Positions 11,301 through 23,233 of a stretch of 64,000 bases of DNA are shown one piece after another (within the stretch, counting starts at the first letter, position 1; each line of letters starts with the position of its first letter). The stretch is from Ilyonectria destructans (taxonomy: Eukaryota; Ascomycota; Sordariomycetes; Hypocreales; Nectriaceae): assembly GCA_020740775.1 (NCBI GenBank), contig JAHEWK010000017.1, positions 186,001 through 250,000 of the forward strand, read 5' to 3'. Both the position numbers and the translations under genes were made by a program. The notes beneath the pieces were generated by a model, which was given only the letters and a program-made list of their open reading frames with translations, had not been told where the DNA came from and made no database searches.

Positions 11301-13341
11301 CTACTGCAAATTATATCTGAAGCACGCTCATTAGTTCGGCAGACACGAGCTTGGACTTGGCAGGAATACGTCGTCTTGACTCTAAAACTGTTTCTTATGG
11401 GAACTGAGTATGAGTTCCAATGCAGCGAAACCTTGAGCCGAGCCACTGGAGCTGGGCATGCTGAAGTATAACAGTGCAATATGCTCCCGGCTTGATCGAA
11501 ACAACGTCGGACAAGAGTGATCTGATCCCCTGAATGACTTGCATTAAAGATACAAGTATTGGTCTCGGGAGTTGGGTCGTCACGCTAGATATCCGCACTA
11601 AACAATCCAGTGAGGTGATTATACCTGAGCGACACGGCTATAGGGTATGTTATGAGGAGGAATTATAAGCATAATAAGACTCTGCCTTCAGGCAAATACC
11701 GCTGCTTAGTTGCAACAAGGATCTGAGGCCTATCAAAACTCAAAGCCGCTATCTTCCTCACTGCGAGACAATCTATCAGTCGCACAACTCGTCTCGAGGC
11801 ATCTGTTTTTTTTTCTCTTCCTGGTTGTTCGCTGCAGCGCCACGCTACGCGGTAACACTCACATGCTACCTGGGATTAGTCCACAGACAACATTGAATCT
11901 GTCAGCATCTGAGTGCATTGGAAAGAGTCATTGCGGGGCGCTAAATTGTTCATGGGACTAAATCAACCTACGTGCTAGCAGCACCTTGAGTTGCTGCAGT
12001 GAGTAATGAAGGGTGCTTCGATAGCACTACTGGCATCCGGGCGCAAAGCGAGAGAGACGAGGTTAGTGTTAGATGGCTTGTCGGTATTGGGGTCAAGGGA
12101 GATTGTCTCAATGTCTGTCCAGAACGAGCCGAAAGACAGCCACTATTTACCCGCGGTATCGATAATGAGACTGCTGTTAATGGCATTGTAGTCGTTGGCA
12201 TCGGACGACTCGCTTACCACGCTCTGATTGGTCTATAAGCCCGAGGCGCCAGTCTTGCTAGTAGCTGGAAAGATAGCAGACTTGCGTAATCCAAAAGACG
12301 AGGCTGAGTAGTACAAGTAGTACTGCCCGTTGTGGTAGGAGATACCGGGGCCCAGAGGTTCTTCTCGCCATTAATATAGGTTTACCGGCCTGGCCCTAGT
12401 GTTGCTGGAGATGAGGAGTGAAGACAACGGGCACGCGGCCAAGAGGGGACTGTGCCGGAAGCGAGGTAGAGAGCCTGGTCCTGTAGCGTAGCGTAGTGGA
12501 CCTGGGCTTGGCCTGTTGTCAGTCTTGGCCTGGAAGAGCGGGGTGGATGAGATCCCTAACAGGTTGGTTCAGGTGCGGATGAGACATCCGAGAGAAGTGT
12601 CCGGGGTGAGCGGTCGTACCCCGTAACAGCGCAGGCGAATGCTGGTCAGCCGGGGAAGCGGGATGGAACATGGGTCGAAAGTACCCGCCTGGGAGACTAC
12701 AGGTGCCTCGCATAGGACTATCCTGAGTCTGGGTCTCTATATGCGCGCGTTGAAATAGGCCTGGCGCTTCTCATCACGATCCCCTAGTCGCTCATGGTGT
12801 TGTTCGCGACCGTCGAGGCAGGCAATGGCAATAGAGGCCAAGCAGACTTTGCGCCGGTGAGTAAAAATATCACAGGCCTGCGAGAAGTGCCGCAAAAAGA
12901 AGATGAAACGTGACGGCGCGAGACCAGTGCTCTGCATGCCAGCGCAAGGACTTGAGAGGGGAATTTTACTACTAGAGGGGAGAGAAAGCACTGAATAAAC
13001 AGAGGTAGATCCGGTCATCCCGAAGCGGCGGAGATGGCGGAGAGATCCGGTGGTAGCTCAAAACATGATCGTTGCTGAGCTGCGAACATGGAATAATACA
13101 ATCGCGCCGAGATCGAGTGCTAGCATTGCAGACACCCAGATCCAAGTACAAGAAGAGTTGAAGTGAATAAAATTACCAGCGTCTATTAAGTGCAGTTACT
13201 TTCGCTAGGGTAGTTGGATAGAATATACATGAAGAATGCACAGCTTCAATACCAGATGCTATGGAGGTTGAGAACGAATGAATGCTTCGACTCGTGGCGG
13301 GGAAAGTGCCAAAATGATGATGCCAGTCAAGTATCAGGAGC
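8308..13341. other. 5-kb stretch without a recognisable gene
   Basis: Only short frames occur. The longest is on the minus strand at 10542-11006 (about 154 codons, no ATG at its upstream end, no family recognised) and could be an internal exon or relic. Composition is near genome average, so this is not an AT-rich RIP block. The 3' end of the FAD oxidase gene follows at 13342. Confidence 0.5.
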
Positions 13342-14866
13342 TTATGCAAGACTGAACCACTGTCCAAACACATTGGTAGGGTCGTATTTCTTCTTGAGCG
13401 TCCTCAGACGGCCGAGGCTGGAGCCGTAAATGGCGCTGGGTGTTTCGTCGCCGTGCGCGAAGTTGATATAACTGCATTAATTGGGCTGTCAGCATTTCAT
13501 CATTGGAGTAGTTGCATCCGTCGTCATCATCATCATCATCATCGCCAGAAATGACTCACGTAGGGTTGACGGTCGGGGTGGTGGAGAAGCTCCAGATGCT
13601 CCGGACCTTTGAGCCAAAGGTCAGGGCCGCAGTGTCGAGGGATGCGTCCTCATACCACGGGATAACGATGGCCTGAGCGAAGGCGCCGAAGCGCAGCTCG
13701 TCGTGCATGGCGGACTTGCCGCGCCCAACGGACTGGGCCTTGGTGAGGTTGTAGCGCTCGATCAGGATTGCCGAGTTCTCGGCGCCAGGGAGCTTCTGGA
13801 AGTCGGTGTACAGGGACCAAATGCTGGGCCAGGTCGACGACTTCATGTTGTTGATGGTGGTGCTCAGGGCAGGCTTGCGGCCGCCACGGCCACAGAAGGG
13901 ATCGTTGCCCGCGTTCCAGCCCGTGTAGGGCGTCACGGCGCTGCTGTTGGTGAGCGGGCCGAGGGCGTACAGCGGTGCGTAGGCCTTGCGGCCGGACGCC
14001 TCGGTGCCGCTGCGGAGGAAGCCGGTGACGAGGACAATGGGCGTGTTCGCGGCGTCTCCAGAGTTTGTGAGGACGAGGTAGACGACCTGCTGGGGCAGCA
14101 GAGGCAGGTCCTGGATGGCCTGAGCGACCTGGGCAATCTGGGAGGGGTCGAAGGTCATGGACATGATCCACGACGTGCGGTCGGCTGTGGAGAAGGCTTT
14201 GACGGTTGCGGAGGTGACGACGCCGAAGTTGGGGCCGGCGCCGCGGAGGGCCCAGAACAGATCCGGGTTGGAGCTCGGGGTGACGGTGACGGCCTGTCCG
14301 GCGGGAGTGACAAGGCGCAAGGACAGGATGTTGTCGACGAAGAAGCCGCGTTCGCCCATGATGTTGCCATAGCCGCCGCCGAGGGCCGCTCCCAGCGCGC
14401 CGACGCAGTTGCAGTTGGCCGTTTGGACGAGCACTCCGGCAGAGTCGGCGGCGGCGATGACATCTCCGACGAGGGCTCCGCCGCCGATGACGGCCCACTT
14501 CTTGTCAGTGCTCACGACGACTTGGTTCAGGCCGGCCAGGTTGAGAATCACGCCGGTGCCGAGGTTCCACTGTTCGGCCGCCCAGCCGTTGCCGCCATTC
14601 TGCGGGAGGATGGGCACCTTGTACTTGGCGCAATATTTGACCACAGCCTTGATGTCGCGTTCGCACGTCGCGTTGACCACGACGGCCGGCAGCGGCGCAT
14701 CGAAGTCGCTCCACCGCTCCCGCAAGACCACGCCAACGCCGGAAGACGAAACGAGGCTCTTCAGGTCCGTGGCTACCGAACGAGCGCTGATGTCGAGGGC
14801 AGCCGCCGCGGCCACGCTGAGGAGCTGCAGGCCGACCAAGAGGTTCCGCATGGTGAAGACACCCAT
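13342..14866 (-). CDS. Secreted FAD-linked oxidase (berberine-bridge-enzyme-like, PCMH fold)
   Basis: Two exons (14866-13560 and 13471-13342) give 478 residues. The 88-nt intron has a GTGAGT donor and CAG acceptor and holds a (CAT)n run. An N-terminal signal peptide ([19 protein letters not shown], from the second Met) is followed by the FAD-binding PCMH domain with [31 protein letters not shown] and the [12 protein letters not shown] block. The second exon supplies the C-terminal BBE segment ending [10 protein letters not shown], a hallmark of berberine-bridge-like enzymes. These flavoproteins oxidise sugars, alcohols or specialised metabolites with O2. The His that normally carries the 8-alpha-FAD bond is Asn here, while the Cys in CNCVG is kept, suggesting mono-covalent or non-covalent flavin. 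It lies 0.8 kb downstream of the receptor gene on the same strand. Confidence 0.88.
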
Positions 14867-15642
14867 TGATCGAGAGTCAAGGGGGAAAGGTGGGTTGCAG
14901 TGGGGGATGGGTGTGTGTCAGGGGCAAAGTCTGTGACGAGAAAGGTCGAGGAATAAACCTCTGGCTTGACAGGACACCATTGGATTCTTAACAAGCACGA
15001 TCAAGGGATTATTCAAACACGTCCAACTGTCGGATGGCTCGCTCCATCTTACGGGCCCTGCCTGCATGCCATGCCATATTAAGACCCCTGTAGACACTAA
15101 TGCAGGCCGAGTCCTGCGTTAGTTGCATCTCGCTGCCAGGGGCGCCTTGGACAACTTGGTACTTGGTTGGTCCTTTGGACTTTGTTGGTCCTTCAAATAC
15201 CACTCTGCAATACACCCAACGACTAAATGCAACCAACGACTAAATGCAACCGGCGTTGGTATCTGCATTTGTCTTTCCCCCTTGTCCATTCCCCGCCTCC
15301 CCGGCCTCCACCAGGGGCCTAACATCGCTTGGAAACGGTGACCACGGATATACCGTATCCGGGGTACACCCATTACATCTTCGGCTCCGACTTTGTAAGA
15401 TGAAGAAAATCCACGCTGGTTCCGACGACTCGCCGCCAGTGCTTGCGCTGGTTTAAGACTCTTCGGTCTAGTAATCTCCAGAGACGGGTGCACCGCTCCG
15501 CCGTGGACACAAAATGGAAGCATTATGAACAATCACTCGAGACATGGATACCGAATACTGGCCTGACTCTGCGCTTTTTCGTGCTGCGCAACAAGAACTC
15601 CACCGCCGTCGCTACCTCCCCTACCTTCAGTTCTTCCACGCT
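14867..15642. other. Intergenic between oxidase and receptor genes
   Basis: This is presumably the oxidase promoter plus the receptor's 3' region. A 17-bp unit (CAACGACTAAATGCAAC) is tandemly duplicated near 15218-15250, and TTGGTCCTT-type repeats occur near 15165-15190. No gene is seen. Confidence 0.5.
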
Positions 15643-17128
15643 TTAGACCTCTCGATTCTTTCCCAGGGGCCATGCCGAAAATTCGGCTGGCCGCAGGTTG
15701 GTAGTGCTGGAGCTGTCCGAACTCTCGATCGTCTGCTGTATCGTCGTCTGTTTGACAATGTCCCTCCTGGCAAGCGATCCCGACCGTGTCTCGCTGGCAT
15801 CGTGAAGTTCCATCTCGTCCAGCTCCTCGTACGGCGGAGTGTTGGCAGTGGCCTTGTGACCGCCAGTCCGCCTTCCAGAGCCATAATTGTACTCGTAGGA
15901 GTCGTTTCCTGTAGTCGCCGGGTTGGGGAAGAAGTACTTCCAAATAGGCCGTAGGGTAGGCAGGCAGGCGCACACGACGGCCAAGGATAGCTCAATGTTC
16001 GTCCAGAAGAATACAGGCGCAGTATAGTCTAGCACTCCATGTCAGCCAGCTAGCATGGGGAGGATCGGCAAGGTGGGGGATCTTACAGATGACATCGTTG
16101 GGGTGCCGGACATACTCGGCCGCGATCGAGTACGTTGCGACGACACGAGTGACACTTACAGCGCATACCCTTCGTCTCTCATTAGCCGGTGATGCTCCAT
16201 TACACACATACATATCTGCAGGGAACTTACGCAGCACCCAGGCCCAGCATTCCCAAGACGGCCATCTTCTTCTTGATCCCCATCTGCAACCCCAAGACCA
16301 TAGGAATGGGTAGGACGAGGATGACGAAATCGGCAATCACGTCAGTGTAGAGCAGCGAGATGAACATGGGGACCGTGTCAACGCACGAGTTGTGATAGTA
16401 GGGCTCGATGAAGACCGTGATGGGGAAGCAGGTGAAGAGGTGGGAGAAGAAGAAGGCAATGGTCCAGGAGATGACGTAAACGAGCGCGGCGTACACGCAC
16501 CAGCGGAACTTGCGATGCGGGAAGAGGGACAGGTACAGCACAAGGATGGACGTCTTAATAAGACCCAACCCGAGAATCGATATCATGTTGAGTGCGAACT
16601 TGGTCTATTCGGCGGCGAGCACGTGGTCAGCGGTTAGCCCTCCTCCTCGTATACGGCTTCTCTGGTGAAGAACAAATAATTGGGGAGGGGAGGTTGAACT
16701 CGCCTGTTCAAAAAAGATCAATCCGGGATCGTCCATGATTGAAGATCCGTCGGGATTCACCGGCTGGTGCTGTCCAAGGTATCCATGGAATGCAGCTATT
16801 CACACGGTTAAAACCGTGCCTTCCAGGCGGAGGTGGCGCTCCAATTGAAGCAACATAGGGCAAGGAGTCAAAACTTACTAGCTAGCTGCAAGGCGCAACA
16901 GGTAGTCGATACAAGCTGGTGATGTCGCGGTCAGCACGGGCATCGGATGTTCAGAACGTCTGAAGTCGTCAGGCCACTTACGAGTGCCGCTCCCGCCACG
17001 TAATCGTCCAATGTGAACCGCTTGATAAGCAACTTTGCCCAGATACGCAGAGCGTAAAAGAAAATGGGAAGGATCATGAATCCAACGGCCAGGCCGACCA
17101 TCTGGCCTTTGGAGTAGTCATGAATCAT
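15643..17128 (-). CDS. PTH11-like integral membrane receptor (fungal rhodopsin-like domain)
   Basis: Six exons (17128-16982, 16915-16879, 16795-16704, 16604-16231, 16169-16087, 16028-15643) close in frame to 372 residues. Seven hydrophobic helices are visible in the order usual for the fungal rhodopsin/PTH11 superfamily. FTLDDYVAGAAL after helix 1, the EQ-TKFALNMISILGLGLIK segment, and helix 7 (FFWTNIELSLAVVCACLPTLRP) are characteristic. The about 110-residue cytosolic tail contains YEELDEME and is Ser/Thr-rich. No CFEM domain precedes the helices. PTH11-type receptors sense surface or chemical cues and signal through G proteins; the ligand here is unknown. Intron 3 uses a GC donor (CAG/GCGAGT). 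Intron 4 seems to end in AAG instead of YAG, so that junction (16169) is the least certain. Confidence 0.85.
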
Positions 17129-19740
17129 GGCTGCAGCCGACAGATCGCAACACTGATCGGTAGTGAAGTCACCTCGTTGAAGGCGTAGGCAGTGTCGTGC
17201 GGCCGGCAACCACGATAGACCTGGGGAAGGTCAAGTTGAGCGTCGAATAAAATAAGGATCGAATGGGCTGAGATGACGGGACCAGAGCGAGAGTGGATTA
17301 TGTTGCGGGAGATGCCATATGATATTTTTCGCAGACTCCAGACGGCTCGAGGAGCATGATTATTGCGATGTAAGGTACATGCCGTAGCGTTGCCCTCTGC
17401 GCGGAGAGAGACACAGTTTGGTTGAAGGGTCCAGACCTTGACAGATAAGGGTACCGTTCCCTCCCTCTTTTCCTCCCAACATCCCAGCACGCCTACTCTA
17501 CCGGCTAAAGGTTATATATCTACTATGTACAGTACTGCACTGCACTGCACTTACCCCTGTCCTAGGACAGGGCAAGCTAGAGTAACATTAAGACTACATA
17601 TACTGGGAAGCCTAACAGCCAACCTGTGTATGTGTATTTGGCCAGTTTATCACAAGGGTTCCCTAGCAAGTAGCCTGGGGTCCATAGCATGGGAACACCG
17701 GTACTGCATCTAAACAGCCAGGGTCATAGATCTAACCTGGGTAGGCTGCGGGGGGCCCTTGTCGGTATGATGTAGGCGAAAACTTTAACCTGTAACCTCG
17801 TCAGTCCCTACGGAGTACCTCTCAGCCGATGAGTCGTCGTCTACCAGCTCCCCATGACAGCCTGGAGCAAGGGGCATCCGATTAATGCTTGCTTGCTTTC
17901 CATCTCCGAGAATGGTCATTACCCCGGCCAGATCTGACTCGCGTCAAGGTAAGAGCAACTCAGGGAGCACATTGGCCCGCCTATGCTTGGCCACACCAAC
18001 CGACCGTCTCGCAAAAACAATCATGACATGGAAGTCAATGGATATCTAGGTAAAGTTGGTAGCACTGCATCTTTGAATCAAAGGCGTGGTGGTGAACTGC
18101 TCCTCCATCATAGTTAAACGGGCGCCCTACAGGCAATGATTCCGAGCCATGGCAAGCCGACCGTTCCTTGTAGGGCCTGGGTCTTTTCAAGGCATTTGAT
18201 ACGCAATCGTGGCTGCAATTTCCAGAATGGTTCGGAGAGTCGAGCCTCCGTGCGTGACGTTGACGGCAATAAGGATCAGGAACACGCGTACAATGCAATG
18301 CTTGAAAGTTTGTAACTTTGCGACTTCCCGATGTGGCAAAGCTGGGGGTCGCACTGTATGCGGGCGCAACACAATGACTAGTACAAACCTGGTTGATGGC
18401 ATCAAGACCGGGCGTAGCAGGGTAGTATGCCGGATCATGCAGCGAAACGGGCCGACGGAAGTGTGACAACAACTGTGCCGCGCAGGGTTCGCCCGAGGAA
18501 TCCTTCGTCTCATGGGTTCTCCGACGTACTACGTAGTAGTAAACGGAGTTCTACATATCGGGAGTCTAGCCCCGAGTAGTCGAAGTTTGTTGGTCTTTGT
18601 GCAGTCCACCCCCTGTATTTTTGTTAGCTTGGTCCCAGTTGCAGGGATCATCATTCGAGTCAATCAAGTCAACAGCGAATCCCCAGAAATACAACATACT
18701 TAGCCTGAGTATGCACCTAGAACATATGCTTATTTATGGACTTGCTGAATGTCTTCTTAGAGCCTCTGAACGGTTGATTTGGCATTTACGCCACATTTGG
18801 GTCTCACACTAACAAAAATACAGGGGGTGGACTGTACGAAACGGATGGAAATCTGTCTGACCGGCTGCCGCAACGCCAGCACTTCCCCGGCCCGAACCCT
18901 AAAATGAACTGTGCTACCATGGTTGGAAGGCAGCGTCTTAAATACAGATTCTGAAGGACAGCACGGATCTGTAACACAGGTAGAAGGCATCTGGAACCGC
19001 CGGGTCAGCACTGCTAATAGAGAGAGTGAGATAAGGGTCATGCTGACATCCCTTTAGCTGATTCAACAACCTTTTTTACAATCCCCATCCCGAGCTCCTC
19101 ATCCATTACGTCAGGTTCAGCATCATTTGGTCTGCTAATCTCACGTTCAATGAATCGTCTTCTAAACTCGGCGCTAGTAATGTGAAAGGAGCTTCGCATC
19201 CGCTAAACTCAAACTAAGGGTTTTCTCGTGTTGTTCATGGTAGAGCTCCCAGACTCCCGGTAGGATTTCGGGAAAGCGTCCTCATAGTTGCCGCAAGACT
19301 GCGCCAACAAGGTTTTCCGCCGTTTGTGCTTCCTGGCCCCGATAGTCACAGTAGACATATCCCAGCCCGGTTCTTGACACCTCGGTGATGCATTTCGGTT
19401 ATTGATTTCCCCACAGCCAGATAGGCTCCATCTTGATACCATGCAGAGAACTACAATGTGACAAGATTTGCACTCCGGAATGCGAGTAGGGTTGTGCTAG
19501 AAAGTAAGAATTGCAAGACTCTAGCTTCTTTTAAAGTGCAATGGATACTGGCGTTTCCTGAGAGTTGCTGCAGTCATGACTATGGCTCAGTCAACCCAAC
19601 GACTCTGCAACACCGCCACTACGACCAGCCAGCCAACTTGCCCACCTGTCCTGCCCAACAATCAGCCTAGATCCCCTATTACTACTCGCCCAACTCTCAC
19701 TCCACACTCTGAACACCCTCTCCCCCTGGTCTCCGCCCCC
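17129..19740. other. Intergenic with a candidate MITE; no intact gene
   Basis: No supported gene. A hydrophobic minus-strand fragment near 18187-18310 (FLILIAVNVTHGG...LEIAATIAYQ) looks like part of a membrane protein but has no start, continuation or family match I can name. An exact inverted repeat spans 18602-18834. Confidence 0.5.
18602..18834. repeat. Inverted repeat pair (26-nt exact arms), candidate MITE
   Basis: 18602-18627 (CAGTCCACCCCCTGTATTTT onward) is the exact reverse complement of 18809-18834, and similarity extends about 6 nt further outward with two mismatches. The 233-bp span has no coding potential. Size and structure fit a miniature inverted-repeat transposable element, but no clear target-site duplication was found, so the outer limits are uncertain. 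Confidence 0.65.
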
Positions 19741-21270
19741 TTAAAAATAGTTCTGCGGCCGCCACAGCCGCTCTTCGCCGACCTCGCGTGCCTTGGCCTC
19801 CTCGTTCCACACCTTGACGTTGCTGAACTTGTAGATCATCCAGGACTCGCCGCCGGCCGACTCAAGCCGGCACTCGGTCCACAGGTCCTGGTACACGCGT
19901 TCGGCCTCTGCCCAGCGGCCCAGTCGCCTCGAAGTAGATCTGCGCCAGGTGGTCGCCAACACGCGAGATGTCGTCCGAGTCCCACGCCGTCTTGGAGCTG
20001 CGTGCTTCCCACGCGTCGTGGAACGCCTGCTCCATGTCGTGAACCCGATCCTGGAGCTGAGATCAGCCCCGTCAACACACTGCTCGAGCGCCGCATTGCG
20101 AATCGCCTCAGCGAATTTGAGCTTGCTGATGGCTTCGTCGGGGGCCTTCCCGCTACGCGTGTAGATTTCCCTGAACATCTTTTCGATTTCCTGCCGTTGC
20201 TGCCAGTCCTTTTAAGCCATGCTGTACTTGTAAATTTCTTTGCACAAATTGTCGAACTTTGCTGTCTGGTTGGTCGCCCTGTAGAACTTGGTGAGCATCT
20301 GCGGCAACCATGTATAGTCGTCCCTAGACAAGGCCTCCTGGGATTTCAAGTTGCTCCACGGCGGCTTCCTCATGTGGGCCGCTCTGCCTCAAGCAGGGTT
20401 CCGATAACTCCGTGTATATTTTCTTCGCTTCGGTCGACTTTCTCCATTTGTCAAGGATCTCATCATTCCGTAGCGCCGCCATCATGTGCTCCCTGTGGCC
20501 GTCGCCATAGCATTCGAGACACAGTTGTCGATACTCTCTAGCGACACAACACGACTTGACAGATGTTTTCTGAGACCCGTACAGTTTGTAGAGTTTGCTT
20601 CGAAGAATAATCACGGTACCGGGATTGAACTTCCACCTATCGTTACCGGGATTGGCGTTCATCAGTTTGTCCCGAAGGCAGAGAGACCAAGGTCCTTTAT
20701 ACCGTTCTTCCGCCTTGTAAGTCTTCAGTGGCTGTCTCTCATAAACACTAGGCAGTGCCAGTGACACTTCGACGGTTGTTGTGAAAGACTTTCCCCAGTC
20801 CCTCTCGAGACTGTTCAGCATTTCAACATAGAGCGATTCAGCTTTCGATATCTCACTGGCTTTCACATAGAACTGGGCGAGTCGCATGCCTGATTCAATG
20901 GTGGATGCGCTGGAAACCCCGAAGACCTCGCGGCGGGATTCATAGACTCCTATGTATAACTCGGCGGCTGCTGTCGTCGAGCCTTCCTGCTGGAGAATAC
21001 CAGCGAGGCGGTCAGCAGCAAACGCAATCTTGACGTCTCCGATTCCCAAATGCTTCTTGCAGATGGCAAAGAGCTTCTCATATGTCTTCTTCGCATCCGC
21101 CTCCTGACCAGCTTTCTCGTGGGACAATCCGAGTCTCTGGGCAACGTCGAGTGTTTCTGTTGCGAAAGATTCGGGAGGGGCCGGCTCAGCACTGGCCAGG
21201 AATTGAGGCCACAGACCTTGCAGGAGCACCTCCCATGTGGCAGGTTCCTGTCGACGACGGGCTGCACAAT
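19741..21270 (-). pseudogene. Decayed tetratricopeptide-repeat (TPR) gene
   Basis: Minus-strand coding pieces from about 21270 down to 19741 carry TPR units of the NLR-associated/kinesin-light-chain-like kind (AKKTYEKLFAICKKHLG, AAAELYIGVYESRREVFG, AESLYVEMLNSLERDWG, AKKIYTELSEPC, AEAERVYQDLWTECR). The main frame runs 21229-20324 and then stops. The product resumes in another frame (LSRDDYTWLPQMLTKFYRAT), hits a stop near 20216, and shifts at least twice more before 19741. So the gene is broken by several stops and indels. TPR arrays of this type are common at the C-terminus of fungal STAND proteins or as free-standing genes. No NTPase domain is seen upstream, so the 5' part is lost or was never present. 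Confidence 0.75.
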
Positions 21271-22214
21271 GCTATCAGCTACGAGGCAGACCGAAGGGAG
21301 AGCACGATAACGCCATGGAATGTCGACCGCATAATTTCTAACCTGGTGGTGGCAGCACCACCGGTGAAGCCATTTGAGAGCTTCAATACAGTGGCGACAC
21401 GGGCAACAAGTCTTAGATCCGGCACAGTCAATTCGATCAGGGAATAGCGTTCAATACGATGTGGAGACCAAAGATGATGCAGATTGAACACTATTGCCTT
21501 GATCGAATTGACCGTATCAGATCCATCAGGATGTTGACAATTACGTTGCAGTGATGTAAAAGGGGGGCCAATTGATCTATTGAGTGAGGTAGCTATAACT
21601 TCTCGCTGACATTTAGCCTGCACCTTGCATACCGTAAAGACTCGATAAATCGAGAAAGTCTGGCGCGAAGTCAGGCGACCTACTATCTGAGCCGATTGGA
21701 TGGAAGTTCGATTGGACCCATAGTTAAGCCTGATCAAGCTGCCAAGACAATAATAAAGACGGCGCTAGACTTTCTCAATTTACCGAGTCTCTACGGTACT
21801 TTATTGGTGAGAGATGCGCTTACTGCGGACAGGGGCCGGCGATAAAGAGAATCTGGGTTACCCTACAGCTCGGGCTAAAAGAAGGCCTCTAGCTGAGATC
21901 AGCTGAGAAACTAGCTTAAATAAGAGTTGGAAATACTTAATTAAGTGCGCTAGTATATAATAAAATAAAAGGAATATTAAGAAAATAATAAAAGCTGCTG
22001 TAACAGCTTATCTAGGGGTACATCGTAAAACTGACTAAGTTTCAAAAGTTAAGAATTTAAAATAGGAAAAAAATACTCTTTGAATAACTTAGAAGAAGCA
22101 ATTACTTCAAGTAGTAGCTAGTATGTCAGGCTAGCCCTGCTGTCATTAAACTCCAGTACACCAATACGCACTATCACAATACCTAGATATATCGCGAGCA
22201 TTTCCTGTGGTTCT
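21271..22214. other. Intergenic with a small AT-rich island
   Basis: 21920-22110 is markedly AT-rich with many TA steps (runs such as AATAAAATAAAAGG), in contrast to its neighbours, and looks like a short RIP-mutated repeat relic. No gene is seen. It lies immediately 3' of the next gene. Confidence 0.5.
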
Positions 22215-23233
22215 TCACTCCTTGTCAGCATCCACAAAGCCAGTAACAGTTGTAGATACCGATTCAATACATGTAGGCATTAGTAGACGTTTTTCGTTGC
22301 CATTTTGAGCTGGCTCGTGGATGAACCAGATGATAAGCTTTTTCAAAAACCCACTCATACCTAGTGTCTCAATCCCTCCCCTCATTGACACCATCTTTTC
22401 AGCGGCCTGCGAGTGCTGTTGCACTGCAGCGTAGTCACCGGTCAGCATCTGGCTGTTTGTTAGTAGGTGGTCTTGATTGACATAGCATGACTTCAAGGGA
22501 GTAGGAGCATCACTCACAGCCTCAGATGCCAACCCGAGAGTTTTAGTGATTGTGGCGTCGCTGACCATGTCACCTTCTTTTTCTAGGTCTGTCTTCAGAG
22601 TTGCGATGCACTGGCCCTTGTATTGCAATGCAATTCTGGCATAGTACTCTTTGTGTTGAAGGTTGGAGAGGTTTCGGCACGAGGAAAGGAAGAGAATAGC
22701 AAGCATTCCGGGGTCTGTTGCGGCCATACGGACCCAATGCGTTAACATTCCCGTGCGAAATTCCGTTTCCTCTGAAAGACTTCTTAAGGGATAGCAGGTG
22801 ACGACATGCAGCACTACATGTCTCACAACTGTGGATCGTAAGTAGACATCTTTGTCACTCAAGCAGTAGAACTTGGCCAGGCGTCAGTTCAGGGTGGGCA
22901 GAGCTTACAGTGGTCGAGAAGAAAGCTTTCGAACTTTGTGACCTTGCGGGTGAATGTGTCGAAGGGATCGGTTCTTGCCGCGCTGAGCGCTGTTGTAATG
23001 GAGCCAGCCGCAGGGGGATTGGGCTTCTGTGAGGGTTCCGGCCGGCTAGGAGCTTTTGTAGAGCGTAACTCTGGATTCTCTTTCAACTTGTCTTCTTGAT
23101 ATTGAACAACCCTCCGCTGGCGAGCACGGGCATTCTTGGCCGCGTGGGACCGGACTTGACGCTTCCACGACGCCGCTTCTCGCGGATGAGATAACTGGAC
23201 GAATTGGAACGCGTCTTTTCGTGGACTATCCAT
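22215..23233 (-). CDS. Fungal-specific transcription-factor-like protein without a Zn cluster
   Basis: Two exons (23233-22909 and 22828-22215) give 312 residues; the 80-nt intron has a GTAAGC donor and CAG acceptor. I used the ATG at 23233 because the frame upstream has no ATG and MDSPRKDAFQFVQLSHP is the family-typical start. The N-terminus (HPREAASWKRQVRSHAAKNARARQRRV) is the basic block shared by the many Pezizomycotina proteins annotated as fungal-specific transcription-factor or C6-like. The second exon has the all-helical part (WVRMAATDPGMLAILFLSSC, YKGQCIATLKTDL, MVSMRGGIETLGMSGFLK). No CX2CX6C zinc cluster is present, which is usual for this subfamily. It is probably nuclear and regulatory, but targets are unknown. 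At 312 residues it is shorter than many relatives (450-600), so the C-terminus may be truncated. Confidence 0.75.

Noticed and set aside
13528..13546. CRISPR-like or satellite array
   Set aside because: It is a short (CAT)n microsatellite within an intron; a similar (GAT)n run occurs at about 38726. No CRISPR array is present in this eukaryotic window.
13703..14869. A 388-codon open frame on the plus strand
   Set aside because: It lies antisense to the FAD-linked oxidase, whose domains are unmistakable. The antisense product is a Gly/Ala/Arg-rich shadow of GC-rich codons.
19576..20541. A 321-codon plus-strand frame
   Set aside because: Antisense to the decayed TPR gene; proline/histidine-rich without domain content.
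22215..22862. Starting the transcription-factor-like gene at 22862
   Set aside because: The codon there is TTG, and the segment 22829-22862 belongs to the intron when the first exon is joined to give the conserved LLDHF-VRHVV text.
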